Positions 8,563 through 17,155 of a stretch of DNA of 64,000 bases are shown here, one piece after another. The DNA is from Lientehia sp934351765 (GTDB taxonomy: Bacteria; Bacillota; Clostridia; Lachnospirales; Lachnospiraceae): positions 217,471 through 281,470 of the forward strand of contig NZ_JBQKGG010000003.1 of NCBI RefSeq assembly GCF_052118925.1, written 5' to 3'. The position numbers and the translations under genes are program-made. Numbering within the stretch: the first letter of the stretch is position 1; each line of letters begins with the position of its first letter. The notes under the pieces were generated by a model. The model was not told the origin of the DNA. It did no database searches and worked only from the letters and a program-made list of their open reading frames with translations.

Positions 8563-9843
8563 ATGAATATTGATATCAGAAAAGAGACAGAACAGATCCG
8601 CAACTATGTTGTGAACCTGCGAAAGCATTTCCATCAGAATCCGGAGCTTTCCATGGAAGAGTGGGAAACCTCCAAGCGGATCAAGACCGAGCTGGAGGAA
8701 ATGGAAATTCCTTATATAGAACTGGCAGAGACCGGAGTGATCGGTCATGTGGGAACGGGAGAACCGGTGATCGCGCTGCGGGCTGACATTGACGCCCTTA
8801 AAATCGATGAAAAAACCGATGTGGCGTATAAGTCCTGTACGCCCGGTGTCATGCACGCCTGCGGTCATGATGCCCATACAGCGGCCCTTCTTGGCGCAGC
8901 AAAGATCCTGAAAGCCCATGAGGAAGAGTTAAACTGTACCATTAAGCTTCTGTTCCAGCCGGCAGAGGAGGTCTGCAGGGGAGCGAAGATGGTCATGGAT
9001 TCCGGCTATCTGGATCATGTGGAGCAGATCTTCGGGCTTCATGTGTTTGCCGATATTCCGGTGGGATATATCAATATCGAACCGGGGCCGCGGATGGCAG
9101 AGTCTGATCTGTTTACGATTACCGTGACCGGGCGGCAGGGCCATGCGGGAAAGCCGCAGCAATGCGTGGATGCAACGGTGGCGGCAGCGGCCGTTATTAT
9201 GAACCTTCAGCAGATCGTTGCCAGGGAGACGAATCCCATTGACTCGGCGGTGGTCAATATCGGCCATCTGGTCAGCGGAACGGTCCGCAATGTGGTGGCA
9301 GGATCGGCATTCATGGAAGGAACGGTGCGGACGTTTTCCAGAGCCGAGGGAAAACGGATCGAGGATGCGGTCAAGCGGGTATCCGTGGGAACCGCGGCGG
9401 CGTATCATGCAGTCGCCCATGTGGATTATGTGCTGGCGGCGCATCCGGCGGTGGACAATGATCCTGATGTGGCAGAGATCGCTTACTGCGGCGCCAGAAA
9501 GGTGTTTGAGGAACGTGCGTTTCTGGAAGTGCCGAAGATGATGCTGGGCGAGGATTTTTCCGTGTATCAGCAGCGGATCCCCGGAGCCTTTGCCTTTATC
9601 GGTGCAGGAAATGAGGAGATGGGGCGGGCCTATCCCAACCACCACGAGAAGTTCAATATTGATGAGCGGGCTGTGACCAATGCCGTGATGGTCCATCTGG
9701 CTTATGTTCAGGAGTATGTGAACCGCAGGGCGGAAGCGGCGAAGGGCCATAAGGTGGAGCATGAGGCGGTATTCCCGGAGAAGGGATTAAAGGGCCGGTT
9801 CCAGCGGCTGAAAAAGGAAAAAGAAGCGGCAAAGCGGTCGTAA
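8563..9843 (+). CDS. M20 family amidohydrolase
   Basis: It probably hydrolyses N-acyl or amide-linked amino acids (IAA-amino-acid/hippurate hydrolase type) using two metal ions. Visible motifs are RKHFHQNPELS near residue 20, ALRADIDAL near 72, MHACGHDAHTA near 94-104, FQPAEEVCRGA near 130, and MLGEDFSVY near 330. The dimerisation (lid) domain lies between. The ATG follows AAGGAGG. A Lys/Arg-rich C-terminal tail of about 30 residues goes beyond the family core. The substrate cannot be told from sequence. Confidence 0.92.
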   Translation: MNIDIRKETEQIRNYVVNLRKHFHQNPELSMEEWETSKRIKTELEEMEIPYIELAETGVIGHVGTGEPVIALRADIDALKIDEKTDVAYKSCTPGVMHACGHDAHTAALLGAAKILKAHEEELNCTIKLLFQPAEEVCRGAKMVMDSGYLDHVEQIFGLHVFADIPVGYINIEPGPRMAESDLFTITVTGRQGHAGKPQQCVDATVAAAAVIMNLQQIVARETNPIDSAVVNIGHLVSGTVRNVVAGSAFMEGTVRTFSRAEGKRIEDAVKRVSVGTAAAYHAVAHVDYVLAAHPAVDNDPDVAEIAYCGARKVFEERAFLEVPKMMLGEDFSVYQQRIPGAFAFIGAGNEEMGRAYPNHHEKFNIDERAVTNAVMVHLAYVQEYVNRRAEAAKGHKVEHEAVFPEKGLKGRFQRLKKEKEAAKRS

Positions 9844-9891
9844 AAGCGAAAAAACCGGAATGCCCGGCAGATGCAGGAAAGAATTGGCGGC

Positions 9892-9940
9892 TTGTATTTT
9901 TATGAGAAATTGTGTATACTTGAAAAAGTACTTCGTATAC
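9892..9940 (+). promoter_or_regulatory. ispE-gntR promoter with paired GTATAC operator
   Basis: TTGTAT (9892-9897) and TATACT (9915-9920) are 17 bp apart. GTATAC occurs at 9914-9919, over the -10 box, and again at 9935-9940. The 21-bp distance is two helical turns. The arrangement fits autoregulation by the GntR protein of this operon. Confidence 0.65.
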
Positions 9941-10064
9941 AAAATACGGGGAAAAACCAAAACAGCGTGTCTGTTCCGTGGGCGGAACCATGAAGAATGA
10001 TGGAGAAGGCATCCGCCTGTCCGGTTTGCACAGGACAGGCAGATACCTGGCAGCGGAGAAAACT

Positions 10065-10973
10065 ATGAGGAATGAACTATCGCTTCGGGCATACGGAAAG
10101 ATCAATCTTGGCCTGGATGTCCTCAGAAAGCGGGAAGATGGATATCATGAAGTAAAGATGATCATGCAGACCGTGAGCCTTTATGATCAGATCAGGTTAA
10201 GACGGGAAAAGAAACCGGGAATCCGAATCCGGACGAATCTTCCGTATTTGCCGACCGGTGAGGGAAACCTGGTTTATAAGGCAGCGGAGCTTCTTATGAA
10301 AGAGGCGGGGATTCCGGATGGGCTTTTCATTGATCTTTATAAAAAGATCCCCGTTGCGGCAGGCATGGCGGGCGGCAGCAGTGACGCGGCGGCCGTTCTG
10401 GTTGGAGTAAACAGGCTGTTTGGCCTGCAACTGTCAAAGAAACAGCTGGAGGAGCGGGGGGTAACGCTGGGAGCGGATATTCCGTATTGTATTATGAGAG
10501 GAACAGCCCTTTCTGAGGGAATCGGAGAAAAGCTGACCAGGCTGGCGTCCATGCCGGACTGTCATATCCTGCTGGCGAAACCGCCGATCAGTGTTTCAAC
10601 GAAGTTTGTGTATAGTAATCTGAAAGCGGCAGAGCTTTCATACCATCCGGATATTGACGGCATGGTGCAGGCACTCGCAGATCAGGATCTTCCGGGAGTT
10701 CTTTCCCGGATGGGAAATGTGCTGGAAACGGTGACGATCCCGGCGCATCCGCAGATTGGCATCATCAAAGAACGGATGCTGGAGGCAGGTGCAAAGCAGG
10801 CACTGATGAGCGGGAGCGGGCCGACTGTATTTGGGATTTTTTCGGAAAAGGAACAGGCGGAGCGGGCCGGAAAACAGATCCGGCGCGAGGGTCTGGCAAG
10901 ACAGATCTATACCGTAAAGCCGTATCATACAAAGGGAGAAAGCGGAGGTAACCGATGGACGGGCTCAAGGTAA
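10065..10973 (+). CDS. ispE: 4-diphosphocytidyl-2-C-methyl-D-erythritol kinase
   Basis: IspE phosphorylates CDP-methylerythritol in the MEP route to isoprenoid precursors. It belongs to the GHMP kinases. It starts LRAYGKINLGLDV, has the ATP loop PVAAGMAGGSSDAAAVL near residue 95, and the C-terminal LMSGSGPTVFGIF. The start at 10065 fits the family start and has an upstream GCGGAG; an upstream in-frame ATG at 9978 would add about 29 unrelated residues. It is cytoplasmic. It overlaps gntR by 19 bp, so the two form one operon. Confidence 0.94.
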   Translation: MRNELSLRAYGKINLGLDVLRKREDGYHEVKMIMQTVSLYDQIRLRREKKPGIRIRTNLPYLPTGEGNLVYKAAELLMKEAGIPDGLFIDLYKKIPVAAGMAGGSSDAAAVLVGVNRLFGLQLSKKQLEERGVTLGADIPYCIMRGTALSEGIGEKLTRLASMPDCHILLAKPPISVSTKFVYSNLKAAELSYHPDIDGMVQALADQDLPGVLSRMGNVLETVTIPAHPQIGIIKERMLEAGAKQALMSGSGPTVFGIFSEKEQAERAGKQIRREGLARQIYTVKPYHTKGESGGNRWTGSR

Positions 10974-11635
10974 ATGAGAATGAGTATCTTCCCCTGCGGG
11001 ATGTGGTATTTAACACCCTGAGGCGGGCGATTTTAAGAGGTGAGCTGGTTCCGGGGCAGCGCCTGATGGAGATCCGGCTTGCCGATCAGATGGGAGTCAG
11101 CAGGACTCCTGTAAGAGAGGCAATCCGAAAGCTGGAGCTGGAGGGGCTGGTGGTAATGGTCCCGCGAAAAGGCGCGGAGGTTGCCCATATCTCCGGGAAA
11201 AATTTAAGAGATGTGCTGGAGGTACGCCGTGCACTGGAGGAGCTGGCGGGTGAGCTGGCCTGTGAACGGATGAGCGCAGAAGATTTTAAAAAGCTGGAGC
11301 AGGCAAACCTTAAGTTTGCATCGGTTCTTGACAGTGATGATATTACCGTTTTAGGGCAGGCCGATGAGGAGTTTCACGGTCTGATCTATCAGGCGACAGA
11401 CAATGACCGACTGGTTCAGATGGTGAACCATCTTCGGGAGCAGATGTACCGTTATCGGATCGAACATCTGAAAAACAAGTCCCAGAGAACCATTCTTCTC
11501 CAGGAGCACCAGGATATCATGCGGGCACTGGCGGCGAGGGATGTGGAAGCCGTGCGGAGGGCAATCCGGGCCCATATTAACAAACAGGAAGCGCAGATCG
11601 CAAAGATGATCAAGGAGCAGAGCAATGACCTTTAA
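10955..11635 (+). CDS. GntR-family (FadR/FCD) transcriptional regulator
   Basis: An N-terminal winged helix (residues about 10-75, with GVSRTPVREAIRKLELEGLV) is followed by an all-helical FCD ligand domain with DEEFHGLIYQA and EHQDIMRALAARD, which carry the usual Asp/His metal ligands. Such regulators sense small carboxylates. It overlaps ispE at its start and the next small gene at its end. The GTATAC pair in the operon promoter, and a related repeat at the M20 gene promoter, suggest it controls both; that is inference. Confidence 0.9.
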   Translation: MDGLKVNENEYLPLRDVVFNTLRRAILRGELVPGQRLMEIRLADQMGVSRTPVREAIRKLELEGLVVMVPRKGAEVAHISGKNLRDVLEVRRALEELAGELACERMSAEDFKKLEQANLKFASVLDSDDITVLGQADEEFHGLIYQATDNDRLVQMVNHLREQMYRYRIEHLKNKSQRTILLQEHQDIMRALAARDVEAVRRAIRAHINKQEAQIAKMIKEQSNDL

Positions 11636-11819
11636 AGAAAAGTATCTGGCCGGCGAGCTGGAATTCGAGGAGATCGATGATTATATCGCCCGCTGGAATG
11701 AAAGCGATGATACCAGAACCCTGAGAGAATACCTGGGGCTGAACGCCGATGAAGAGGATGTCTGGATCGACGACAGCGATGAGGCATTAAAGGAAATGCT
11801 GGACAAGCAGAAAAAATAA
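11625..11819 (+). CDS. Small acidic protein of unknown function
   Basis: A 64-residue, strongly acidic protein with no signal or membrane segment. It contains FEEIDDYIARWNESD and ends in a charged helix. It overlaps the gntR stop by 11 bp and has AAGGAGCAGAGC upstream, so it is likely translated from the ispE-gntR mRNA. I do not recognise the family. Convergent spoIIR begins only 5 bp beyond its stop. Confidence 0.65.
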   Translation: MTFKEKYLAGELEFEEIDDYIARWNESDDTRTLREYLGLNADEEDVWIDDSDEALKEMLDKQKK

Positions 11820-11824
11820 ACGGG

Positions 11825-12451
11825 TTAAAACAGCCGTTTCAGCCATTCGCCCAGCCGGAATCCGGCCTGAGGCTTCTGATGGAGGAGGCTTTCGTAGGTG
11901 TCGGCCTGTAAGGTGCCCCGCAGAGCGGCCTTGGAAGAATCAGGCACAATACTATATGTGGAATCGATAAAACAGAGAGAGGGATAGAGCACGCACCACC
12001 AGTTCTTTCCCTCTCCTTTTCCGATAATGACCCGGAAGGCGTCGTATGTTCCACTGGGGAAGGTCATGTCGCCGTATGTCTTTGTCGGGAAATACCATGG
12101 CTCCAGACGGAATTCTACCGGATAATCAAAGCCGTTTTGCCGGACGATCCGGCAGGCAGTTTCCTGAAGCAGTGCCTCATGGGAGGACAAATAGGCTTTT
12201 GTATCGGAAAGATCGGCGTCGTCTGGGAGTTCCTCGTTGATCTCCTGCAGCAGGGCGTCCCGAACCTTTCGTTTTAAGGCCTGATCCTCCTCGGAATCGC
12301 TGTTGGCAAGGACATGGAACCGCAGGACATGATCGGCGAGATCGGACTGGATCTGAACCGCCTTTTTTTCAGTGAGGATGACCAGGATCATAGTTCCGGT
12401 ACATAAAAGAACCAGCAGGATTCGAAGATATATGGATTTTCGCAGCTTCAT
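11825..12451 (-). CDS. spoIIR: Stage II sporulation protein R
   Basis: SpoIIR is secreted from the forespore into the intermembrane space and triggers SpoIIGA cleavage of pro-sigma-E in the mother cell. The protein has an N-terminal membrane/signal segment (residues about 8-26) and the family signatures LRFHVLANSDSEEDQALKRK and FPSGTYDAFRVIIGKGEGKN, followed by WWCVLYPSLCF. At 208 residues it is full length. GGAAGGGGG lies upstream on the minus strand. A sigma-F promoter would be expected, but I cannot point to a clear one. Confidence 0.94.
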   Translation of the reverse strand: MKLRKSIYLRILLVLLCTGTMILVILTEKKAVQIQSDLADHVLRFHVLANSDSEEDQALKRKVRDALLQEINEELPDDADLSDTKAYLSSHEALLQETACRIVRQNGFDYPVEFRLEPWYFPTKTYGDMTFPSGTYDAFRVIIGKGEGKNWWCVLYPSLCFIDSTYSIVPDSSKAALRGTLQADTYESLLHQKPQAGFRLGEWLKRLF

Positions 12452-12520
12452 AAAATAATTCCCCCTTCCGTTTGAATATCCAGAGTATATCCATTTTCCG
12501 GGATTTCTTTCAATTAGACG

Positions 12521-12549
12521 TTGAAGAAACGGGAAAAGCAGGGTACAAT
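12521..12549 (+). promoter_or_regulatory. Sigma-A promoter of ddl-murI
   Basis: TTGAAG (12521-12526) and TACAAT (12544-12549) are 17 bp apart. Transcription would start near 12556, giving a leader of about 75 nt before ddl. Confidence 0.7.
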
Positions 12550-12630
12550 GGGAAAGAAACCGAAAACCAAAGAAGAACGATCATCAAAGGCAGATTAAAA
12601 CTGAAATTAGAATAGAAAGAAGGAATCAAA

Positions 12631-13692
12631 ATGGAAAAGCAGACCGTAGCAGTGCTCTTTGGCGGACAGTCCTCTGAGCATGAAGTTTCCTGCGTATCCG
12701 CAGCGACTGTGATTGATCATATTGACCGTGAGAAGTACGAGGTGGTTCTCATCGGAATTACAAAAGAAGGAAAATGGCTTCTTACGGAATCCGTGGATGC
12801 GATCCGCTCCGGAGAATGGAAAAACGGCAGGGTCCGGGCAGTTCTGTCACCGGATGCCGAAATGAAAGCGGTTCTTCTCATTGACGGCGACCATGTGGAG
12901 ACGAAGAAGCTTGATGTGGCATTCCCGGTGCTCCATGGCCTTTATGGCGAGGATGGAACGATTCAGGGAATCTTTGAGCTGGCGGGAATCCCCTATGTGG
13001 GCTGCGGCGTGCTCGCTTCCGCTGTTTCCATGGATAAGCTGTATACGAAGATCATTGTCGATACGCTGGGAATCCGTCAGGCAAAGTATGTGGCAGTCCG
13101 GAAGGAAGAGCTGAAGGATCCGGATGCGGCAGCGAAAAAAGTGGAAGCAGTCCTTTCTTATCCGGTCTTCATTAAGCCCTGTAATGCAGGCTCCTCCCAG
13201 GGTGTTTCCAAAGCCCATGACCGGGAAGAACTGAAAACAGGACTTCTCGGCGCGGCAAAGCACGACCGGAAGATTCTGGTGGAGGAGACCATTGTAGGCC
13301 GTGAGATCGAATGTGCAGTCCTGGGCGGCAGCGAGGTACAGGCGACCGGAGTCGGCGAAATCCTGGCGGCGGCTGATTTCTATGATTATGAAGCGAAGTA
13401 TCATAATGCGGAGTCCAAGACAGTCCTGGATCCGGAGCTTCCGGCAGAAACTGTGGAGGAGATCCGGAAAGACGCAGTGGCGATTTTCAAAGCAGTGGAC
13501 GGATTCGGCCTGTCCCGCGTGGATTTCTTTGTGACAAAAGACACCGGAGAAGTGGTATTCAATGAGATCAATACCCTTCCCGGCTTTACATCCATCAGCA
13601 TGTACCCCATGCTCTGGGAGAACCGGGGACTTTCCAAGTCCCAGCTCATTGATAAGCTGATCCGCATGGCGTTCTCCAGAAAGGAGAATTAA
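12631..13692 (+). CDS. ddl: D-alanine--D-alanine ligase
   Basis: Ddl joins two D-alanines with ATP for peptidoglycan precursors. It is an ATP-grasp enzyme: GGQSSEHEVSCVSA at residues 8-21, FPVLHGLYGEDGTIQG near 96, VFIKPCNAGSSQGV near 175, and the Mg-binding end FNEINTLPGFTSISMYP near 312. At 353 residues it is normal. GAAGGAATC precedes the ATG. Its stop is immediately followed by the murI start, so the D-Ala-D-Ala and D-Glu steps of wall synthesis are coupled. Confidence 0.96.
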   Translation: MEKQTVAVLFGGQSSEHEVSCVSAATVIDHIDREKYEVVLIGITKEGKWLLTESVDAIRSGEWKNGRVRAVLSPDAEMKAVLLIDGDHVETKKLDVAFPVLHGLYGEDGTIQGIFELAGIPYVGCGVLASAVSMDKLYTKIIVDTLGIRQAKYVAVRKEELKDPDAAAKKVEAVLSYPVFIKPCNAGSSQGVSKAHDREELKTGLLGAAKHDRKILVEETIVGREIECAVLGGSEVQATGVGEILAAADFYDYEAKYHNAESKTVLDPELPAETVEEIRKDAVAIFKAVDGFGLSRVDFFVTKDTGEVVFNEINTLPGFTSISMYPMLWENRGLSKSQLIDKLIRMAFSRKEN

Positions 13693-14517
13693 ATGTCCAG
13701 CAATGCACCAATCGGCGTGTTTGATTCCGGTGTCGGCGGTCTGACCGTGGCACGGGAGATTATGCGCCAGCTTCCGGAGGAACGGCTGATCTATTTCGGT
13801 GATACGGCGAGACTTCCTTACGGAAGTAAATCGAAAGCAACCATTATCCGTTATTCCAGACAGATTCTCCGCTTTCTGGAATCGCAGAATGTCAAAGCCA
13901 TCGTGGTTGCCTGTAATACGGCGACGGCTCTGGCGCTTCCGGTGCTTCAGGCAGAGGCAACGGTCCCGGTTCTTGGAGTGATCGATGCGGCAGCCAGGGT
14001 GGCCAGTGAGAAGACGAGAAACGGCCGGGTCGGCGTGGTGGCAACGACGGCTACCATTGAGAGCAGTATGTATACCAAGGCGCTGAAGGCCTGTAATCCG
14101 AAGATCCAGGTCTACGGAAAGGCCTGTCCGCTTCTTGTGCCGCTAGTGGAGGAGGGCTGGATCCATGATTCCATCACGGAGGAAGTGGTAAACCGCTATA
14201 TTAAAGATATGGAATATAAATCCATCGATACCCTGATCCTGGGCTGTACCCATTACCCGCTTCTGCGTTCCACGTTCCGCCGTGTGGTGGGTGAAAATGT
14301 GATACTGGTCAATCCGGCCTATGAGACAGCCATGGAGCTTGGGCGGGTTCTGGAAAAGCTGGATCTTTCCTGTGATGAACAGGTAACGCAGGCGGGAGAA
14401 AAGTATGAATTTTTCGTCAGTGATGCCGAGGAACGGTTCTGCGCGTTTGCAAATTCGATTCTGCCTTATGACATTGAGGCGGTGAAGCAGGTCAACATTG
14501 AGGAAGAAAACGAGTAG
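13693..14517 (+). CDS. murI: Glutamate racemase
   Basis: MurI makes D-glutamate for the peptidoglycan stem peptide by two-Cys acid-base catalysis. The first Cys is in VVACNTATALA and the second in LILGCTHYPLL; IGVFDSGVGGLTVAREI starts the protein and YFGDTARLPYG follows. Length 274 is typical. It starts on the base after the ddl stop, with AGAAAGGAG in the ddl end. Confidence 0.96.
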   Translation: MSSNAPIGVFDSGVGGLTVAREIMRQLPEERLIYFGDTARLPYGSKSKATIIRYSRQILRFLESQNVKAIVVACNTATALALPVLQAEATVPVLGVIDAAARVASEKTRNGRVGVVATTATIESSMYTKALKACNPKIQVYGKACPLLVPLVEEGWIHDSITEEVVNRYIKDMEYKSIDTLILGCTHYPLLRSTFRRVVGENVILVNPAYETAMELGRVLEKLDLSCDEQVTQAGEKYEFFVSDAEERFCAFANSILPYDIEAVKQVNIEEENE

Positions 14518-14529
14518 CAGGAGGGAAGG

Positions 14530-14976
14530 ATGCAGAAGGAAGTCCTGATATTCATGACAAGTGTCCAGCGCGGCGGAAGCGTTGGCGAGGATAAACTGGA
14601 GATTATCACAGCCGGTCAGTATCATTTTAAGAATGGAAAGCATTATGTGACTTATGATGATGTCTCCGAGGACGGACGGACAAGGGAACGGAATATCATC
14701 AAGATCCGGAATGACCGGGCGGAGGTGATTAAAAAGGGTGAAACCAGCGTTCACATGATCTTTGAGAAGGATAAGAAAAATGTTTCCTGCTACGATGTAC
14801 CGTACGGGAAGATGATGGTGGGACTGGAAACCAGCCGGATGGAAGTCACCGAGGAGGAAAATCTTCTGAACCTGCGGCTGGAATACCGGCTGGAGATGGA
14901 CGATCAGCACATTGCGGACTGTCTGGTGGAGATCCGGGTGGAATCCAAGGATACCTGCAAGGTGGATCTGTCTTAG
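14530..14976 (+). CDS. DUF1934 (YwiB-like) beta-barrel protein
   Basis: A small cytoplasmic protein of the DUF1934 family, predicted to have a calycin-like barrel. It starts EVLIFMTSVQ, has HYVTYDDVSEDG in the first hairpin, and ends in paired strands (LRLEYRLEMDDQHIADCLVEI). Function is unknown. It lies 12 bp after murI with GGAGGGAAGG upstream. Its TAG stop overlaps the stop of the convergent pseudouridine synthase gene by four bases. Confidence 0.8.
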   Translation: MQKEVLIFMTSVQRGGSVGEDKLEIITAGQYHFKNGKHYVTYDDVSEDGRTRERNIIKIRNDRAEVIKKGETSVHMIFEKDKKNVSCYDVPYGKMMVGLETSRMEVTEEENLLNLRLEYRLEMDDQHIADCLVEIRVESKDTCKVDLS

Positions 14977-15695
14977 GAAAACTTACGCAGAGCAGCGATC
15001 TCTTCTTCGCGCAGCGGGCGGTACTGTCCCGGAGGAAGCGTTTCGTCCAGCGTAAGACTTCCCATGGAAAGACGTCTTAAATAAAGAACCGGTTTACCGA
15101 CAGCCTGGAACATGCGCTTGACCTGGTGGAATTTTCCCTCGTGGATGGTAAGCTCCACTTCGCTGACCGGACCGGAGGACAAAAGCGCTGCCCTTGCCGG
15201 GAGCGTGAGCCGGTCCTCTCCGATGTCTACGCCGGCTTCCAGTCTGGAACAGTCGTCTTCCGTCACAGCACCGTCGGCACGGACAAAGTAGGTTTTGTCC
15301 ACATGGTGACGAGGGGAGAGCAGACGATGGGCCAGAGCGCCGTCGTTGGTGATCAGCAGAAGCCCTTCAGTATCCTTGTCCAGTCGTCCCACCGGAAACA
15401 GGTCTTTTCCGGGAGCGCCCTTTAAAAGCGAGAGCACTGTGGGCGCAGTGTTGTCATCGGTGGCTGAGACATAGCCGGACGGTTTGTTTAACATATAGTA
15501 ATAAAATTCAGTGTAGGAGAGTACGGTTCCCTGGAAAACGATAAGATCGGTTTCCGGGGATATTTTTTGTTCCGGCTTTCTGGCCGGTTCACCGTTGACG
15601 GTCACCAGGCCCTTTTTCAGAAAGCCTTTTACCTGGCTTCTGGTGCCGGCTCCGGCATCGGCGAGAAATTTATCAAGTCTGACTTGTTTTGACAT
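14973..15695 (-). CDS. RsuA-family 16S/23S rRNA pseudouridine synthase
   Basis: It converts a specific rRNA uridine to pseudouridine. An S4 RNA-binding domain (VRLDKFLADAGAGTRSQVKG) is followed by the catalytic domain with the Asp motif GRLDKDTEGLLLITNDG, then HHVDKTYFV and EGKFHQVKRMFQ. The minus-strand ATG at 15695 has GGAG upstream and gives a standard N-terminus; longer frames add unrelated residues. Length 240 fits RsuA. Which uridine it modifies is not clear. Confidence 0.92.
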   Translation of the reverse strand: MSKQVRLDKFLADAGAGTRSQVKGFLKKGLVTVNGEPARKPEQKISPETDLIVFQGTVLSYTEFYYYMLNKPSGYVSATDDNTAPTVLSLLKGAPGKDLFPVGRLDKDTEGLLLITNDGALAHRLLSPRHHVDKTYFVRADGAVTEDDCSRLEAGVDIGEDRLTLPARAALLSSGPVSEVELTIHEGKFHQVKRMFQAVGKPVLYLRRLSMGSLTLDETLPPGQYRPLREEEIAALRKFS

Positions 15696-15726
15696 AGGGA
15701 CTCCTTTATGAATTAGACAGAACCGG

Positions 15727-15794
15727 TCGGATACAGGCGCTGGTTGAATACAGGCGCTGGTCGGATTCAGACTCTGGTTGGATTCAGGCTTCGG
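15727..15794. repeat. Four tandem 17-bp repeats at the end of the MFS gene
   Basis: Units at 15727, 15744, 15761 and 15778 follow the pattern TYGGATWCAGGCGCTGG; the first two are almost identical and the others have two to four changes. The last copy runs into the C-terminal codons and stop of the MFS gene (minus strand, stop at 15784). Confidence 0.8.
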
Positions 15795-16980
15795 CTGGAT
15801 CAATGCTGCGGCTGAAAAAGGCCAGCCCGAAGGCAAGAAGAGCACAGACTGCGCAGTTCCAGAAGACGGAACGGCTTCCTGCCAGGTCGTAAATTCCTCC
15901 GAACAGCAGACTGAACAGCGCCCGTCCGCCCATGAATACCGCATTATAAACGGAAGCGGCAAGTCCGATGGAGGTTTCGGGAACGACTTTATGGATATAC
16001 TGAACATTGAGGCCGGTGGTGCAGGCACTTGTCAGAAAGCACATACAGGCGGCCAGGAAAAACAGCGGGACACTGTCGAATACGGCAAACAGGACCATTC
16101 GGAGTCCGAGAGCACCGGCGGAGATGAGGAACAGCCGACGGAAGCCAAGCTTCGGCAGCAGGAGCCTGTTTAATAACAGAAGAAACAGGATCTCCGGTGC
16201 CGCGCCGATGATGGAATAAATGCTCACCAGATATTCGGCTCCGTGGAGAACGGAAACCAGGTGGAGGGAGGCGTAGGTATTAACCGCTTCGGCCAGAGCT
16301 CCGGTCAGCAGAGCAAAGATTACGATCAGAAGATAGCGGCGGTTTTTCAGCAGTACGCCGAGAGAACCGCGGGACGCGCTGTGTTCGGAAAGGTGTCCGG
16401 ACTGCGCAGAGGCGCTGCTGGCGTTTTTTATTCCGGGGAGAAAGACTATATTCACCAGAGAGCAGGCCATAGCGCCCATGAAAAAGCGGAAAAATATATG
16501 GTCCAGACCGAACCGGCGGACCAGGAAGGCACAGAGGGCACTTCCGGTGATCCAGCCCACACAGCCGAAGCAGCGAATGCTGCCGTAGGGCTGTCCGTAG
16601 TCGCTGCAGTAGCGGATGGTCTGGGTATCTGCCATGGCAAGGATTGAGCAGCGGTTCAGCTCAAAGCCGATGCCCATGACGATCAGCAGAAAAAAGCCGG
16701 TCTGCATGGAAAGCAGGAAGGAAAACAGGATTGTTCCGGCACTGCAGACCATGAGGATCTCCCGGTACTTCCCGGTGCGGTCGCCCAGGGCTCCGTAGAG
16801 CGGCATGACCACCAGCCCGGCGATCATGGATACCGAGAGAAAGCAGCCGATCTGGAAGCCGCTTAGATGGAGATACTGCTCCAGATAGACACTGATATAA
16901 GAATCATAGCAGCACAGGGCAATCAGGGTCAGGAGATAGTAGAGACGATAGAGATTGGAACGAAGCGCAGGTCTGTTCAT
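15784..16980 (-). CDS. MFS transporter (MFS_1-like/NHS type)
   Basis: A 398-residue integral membrane protein with about 12 helices. It starts LYRLYYLLTLIALCCYDSYISVYLEQYL and carries the MFS loop-2/3 motif as PLYGALGDRTGKYRE near residue 60. The central loop (about 190-215) is polar. The topology and short loops resemble the nucleoside/oligosaccharide:H+ symporter branch. The substrate cannot be inferred. It is divergent from the DUF1653 gene; AAGAAAAGGAAAATTTT lies upstream. Confidence 0.88.
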   Translation of the reverse strand: MNRPALRSNLYRLYYLLTLIALCCYDSYISVYLEQYLHLSGFQIGCFLSVSMIAGLVVMPLYGALGDRTGKYREILMVCSAGTILFSFLLSMQTGFFLLIVMGIGFELNRCSILAMADTQTIRYCSDYGQPYGSIRCFGCVGWITGSALCAFLVRRFGLDHIFFRFFMGAMACSLVNIVFLPGIKNASSASAQSGHLSEHSASRGSLGVLLKNRRYLLIVIFALLTGALAEAVNTYASLHLVSVLHGAEYLVSIYSIIGAAPEILFLLLLNRLLLPKLGFRRLFLISAGALGLRMVLFAVFDSVPLFFLAACMCFLTSACTTGLNVQYIHKVVPETSIGLAASVYNAVFMGGRALFSLLFGGIYDLAGSRSVFWNCAVCALLAFGLAFFSRSIDPAEA

Positions 16981-17155
16981 AAAATTTTCCTTTTCTTCTT
17001 ATTATAATTATAAACGGATACCTTATTATAACAGGAGGGAATGAAGAGGGTCAAGCAGAGCAGAGAATCTCGAAGTAAATAAGCAGGATAATGGATATGA
17101 TTGACGCAGAAACCGGATTCGGTTAAAATAAACCCTGGAAGGAGACGAGGCAGCT

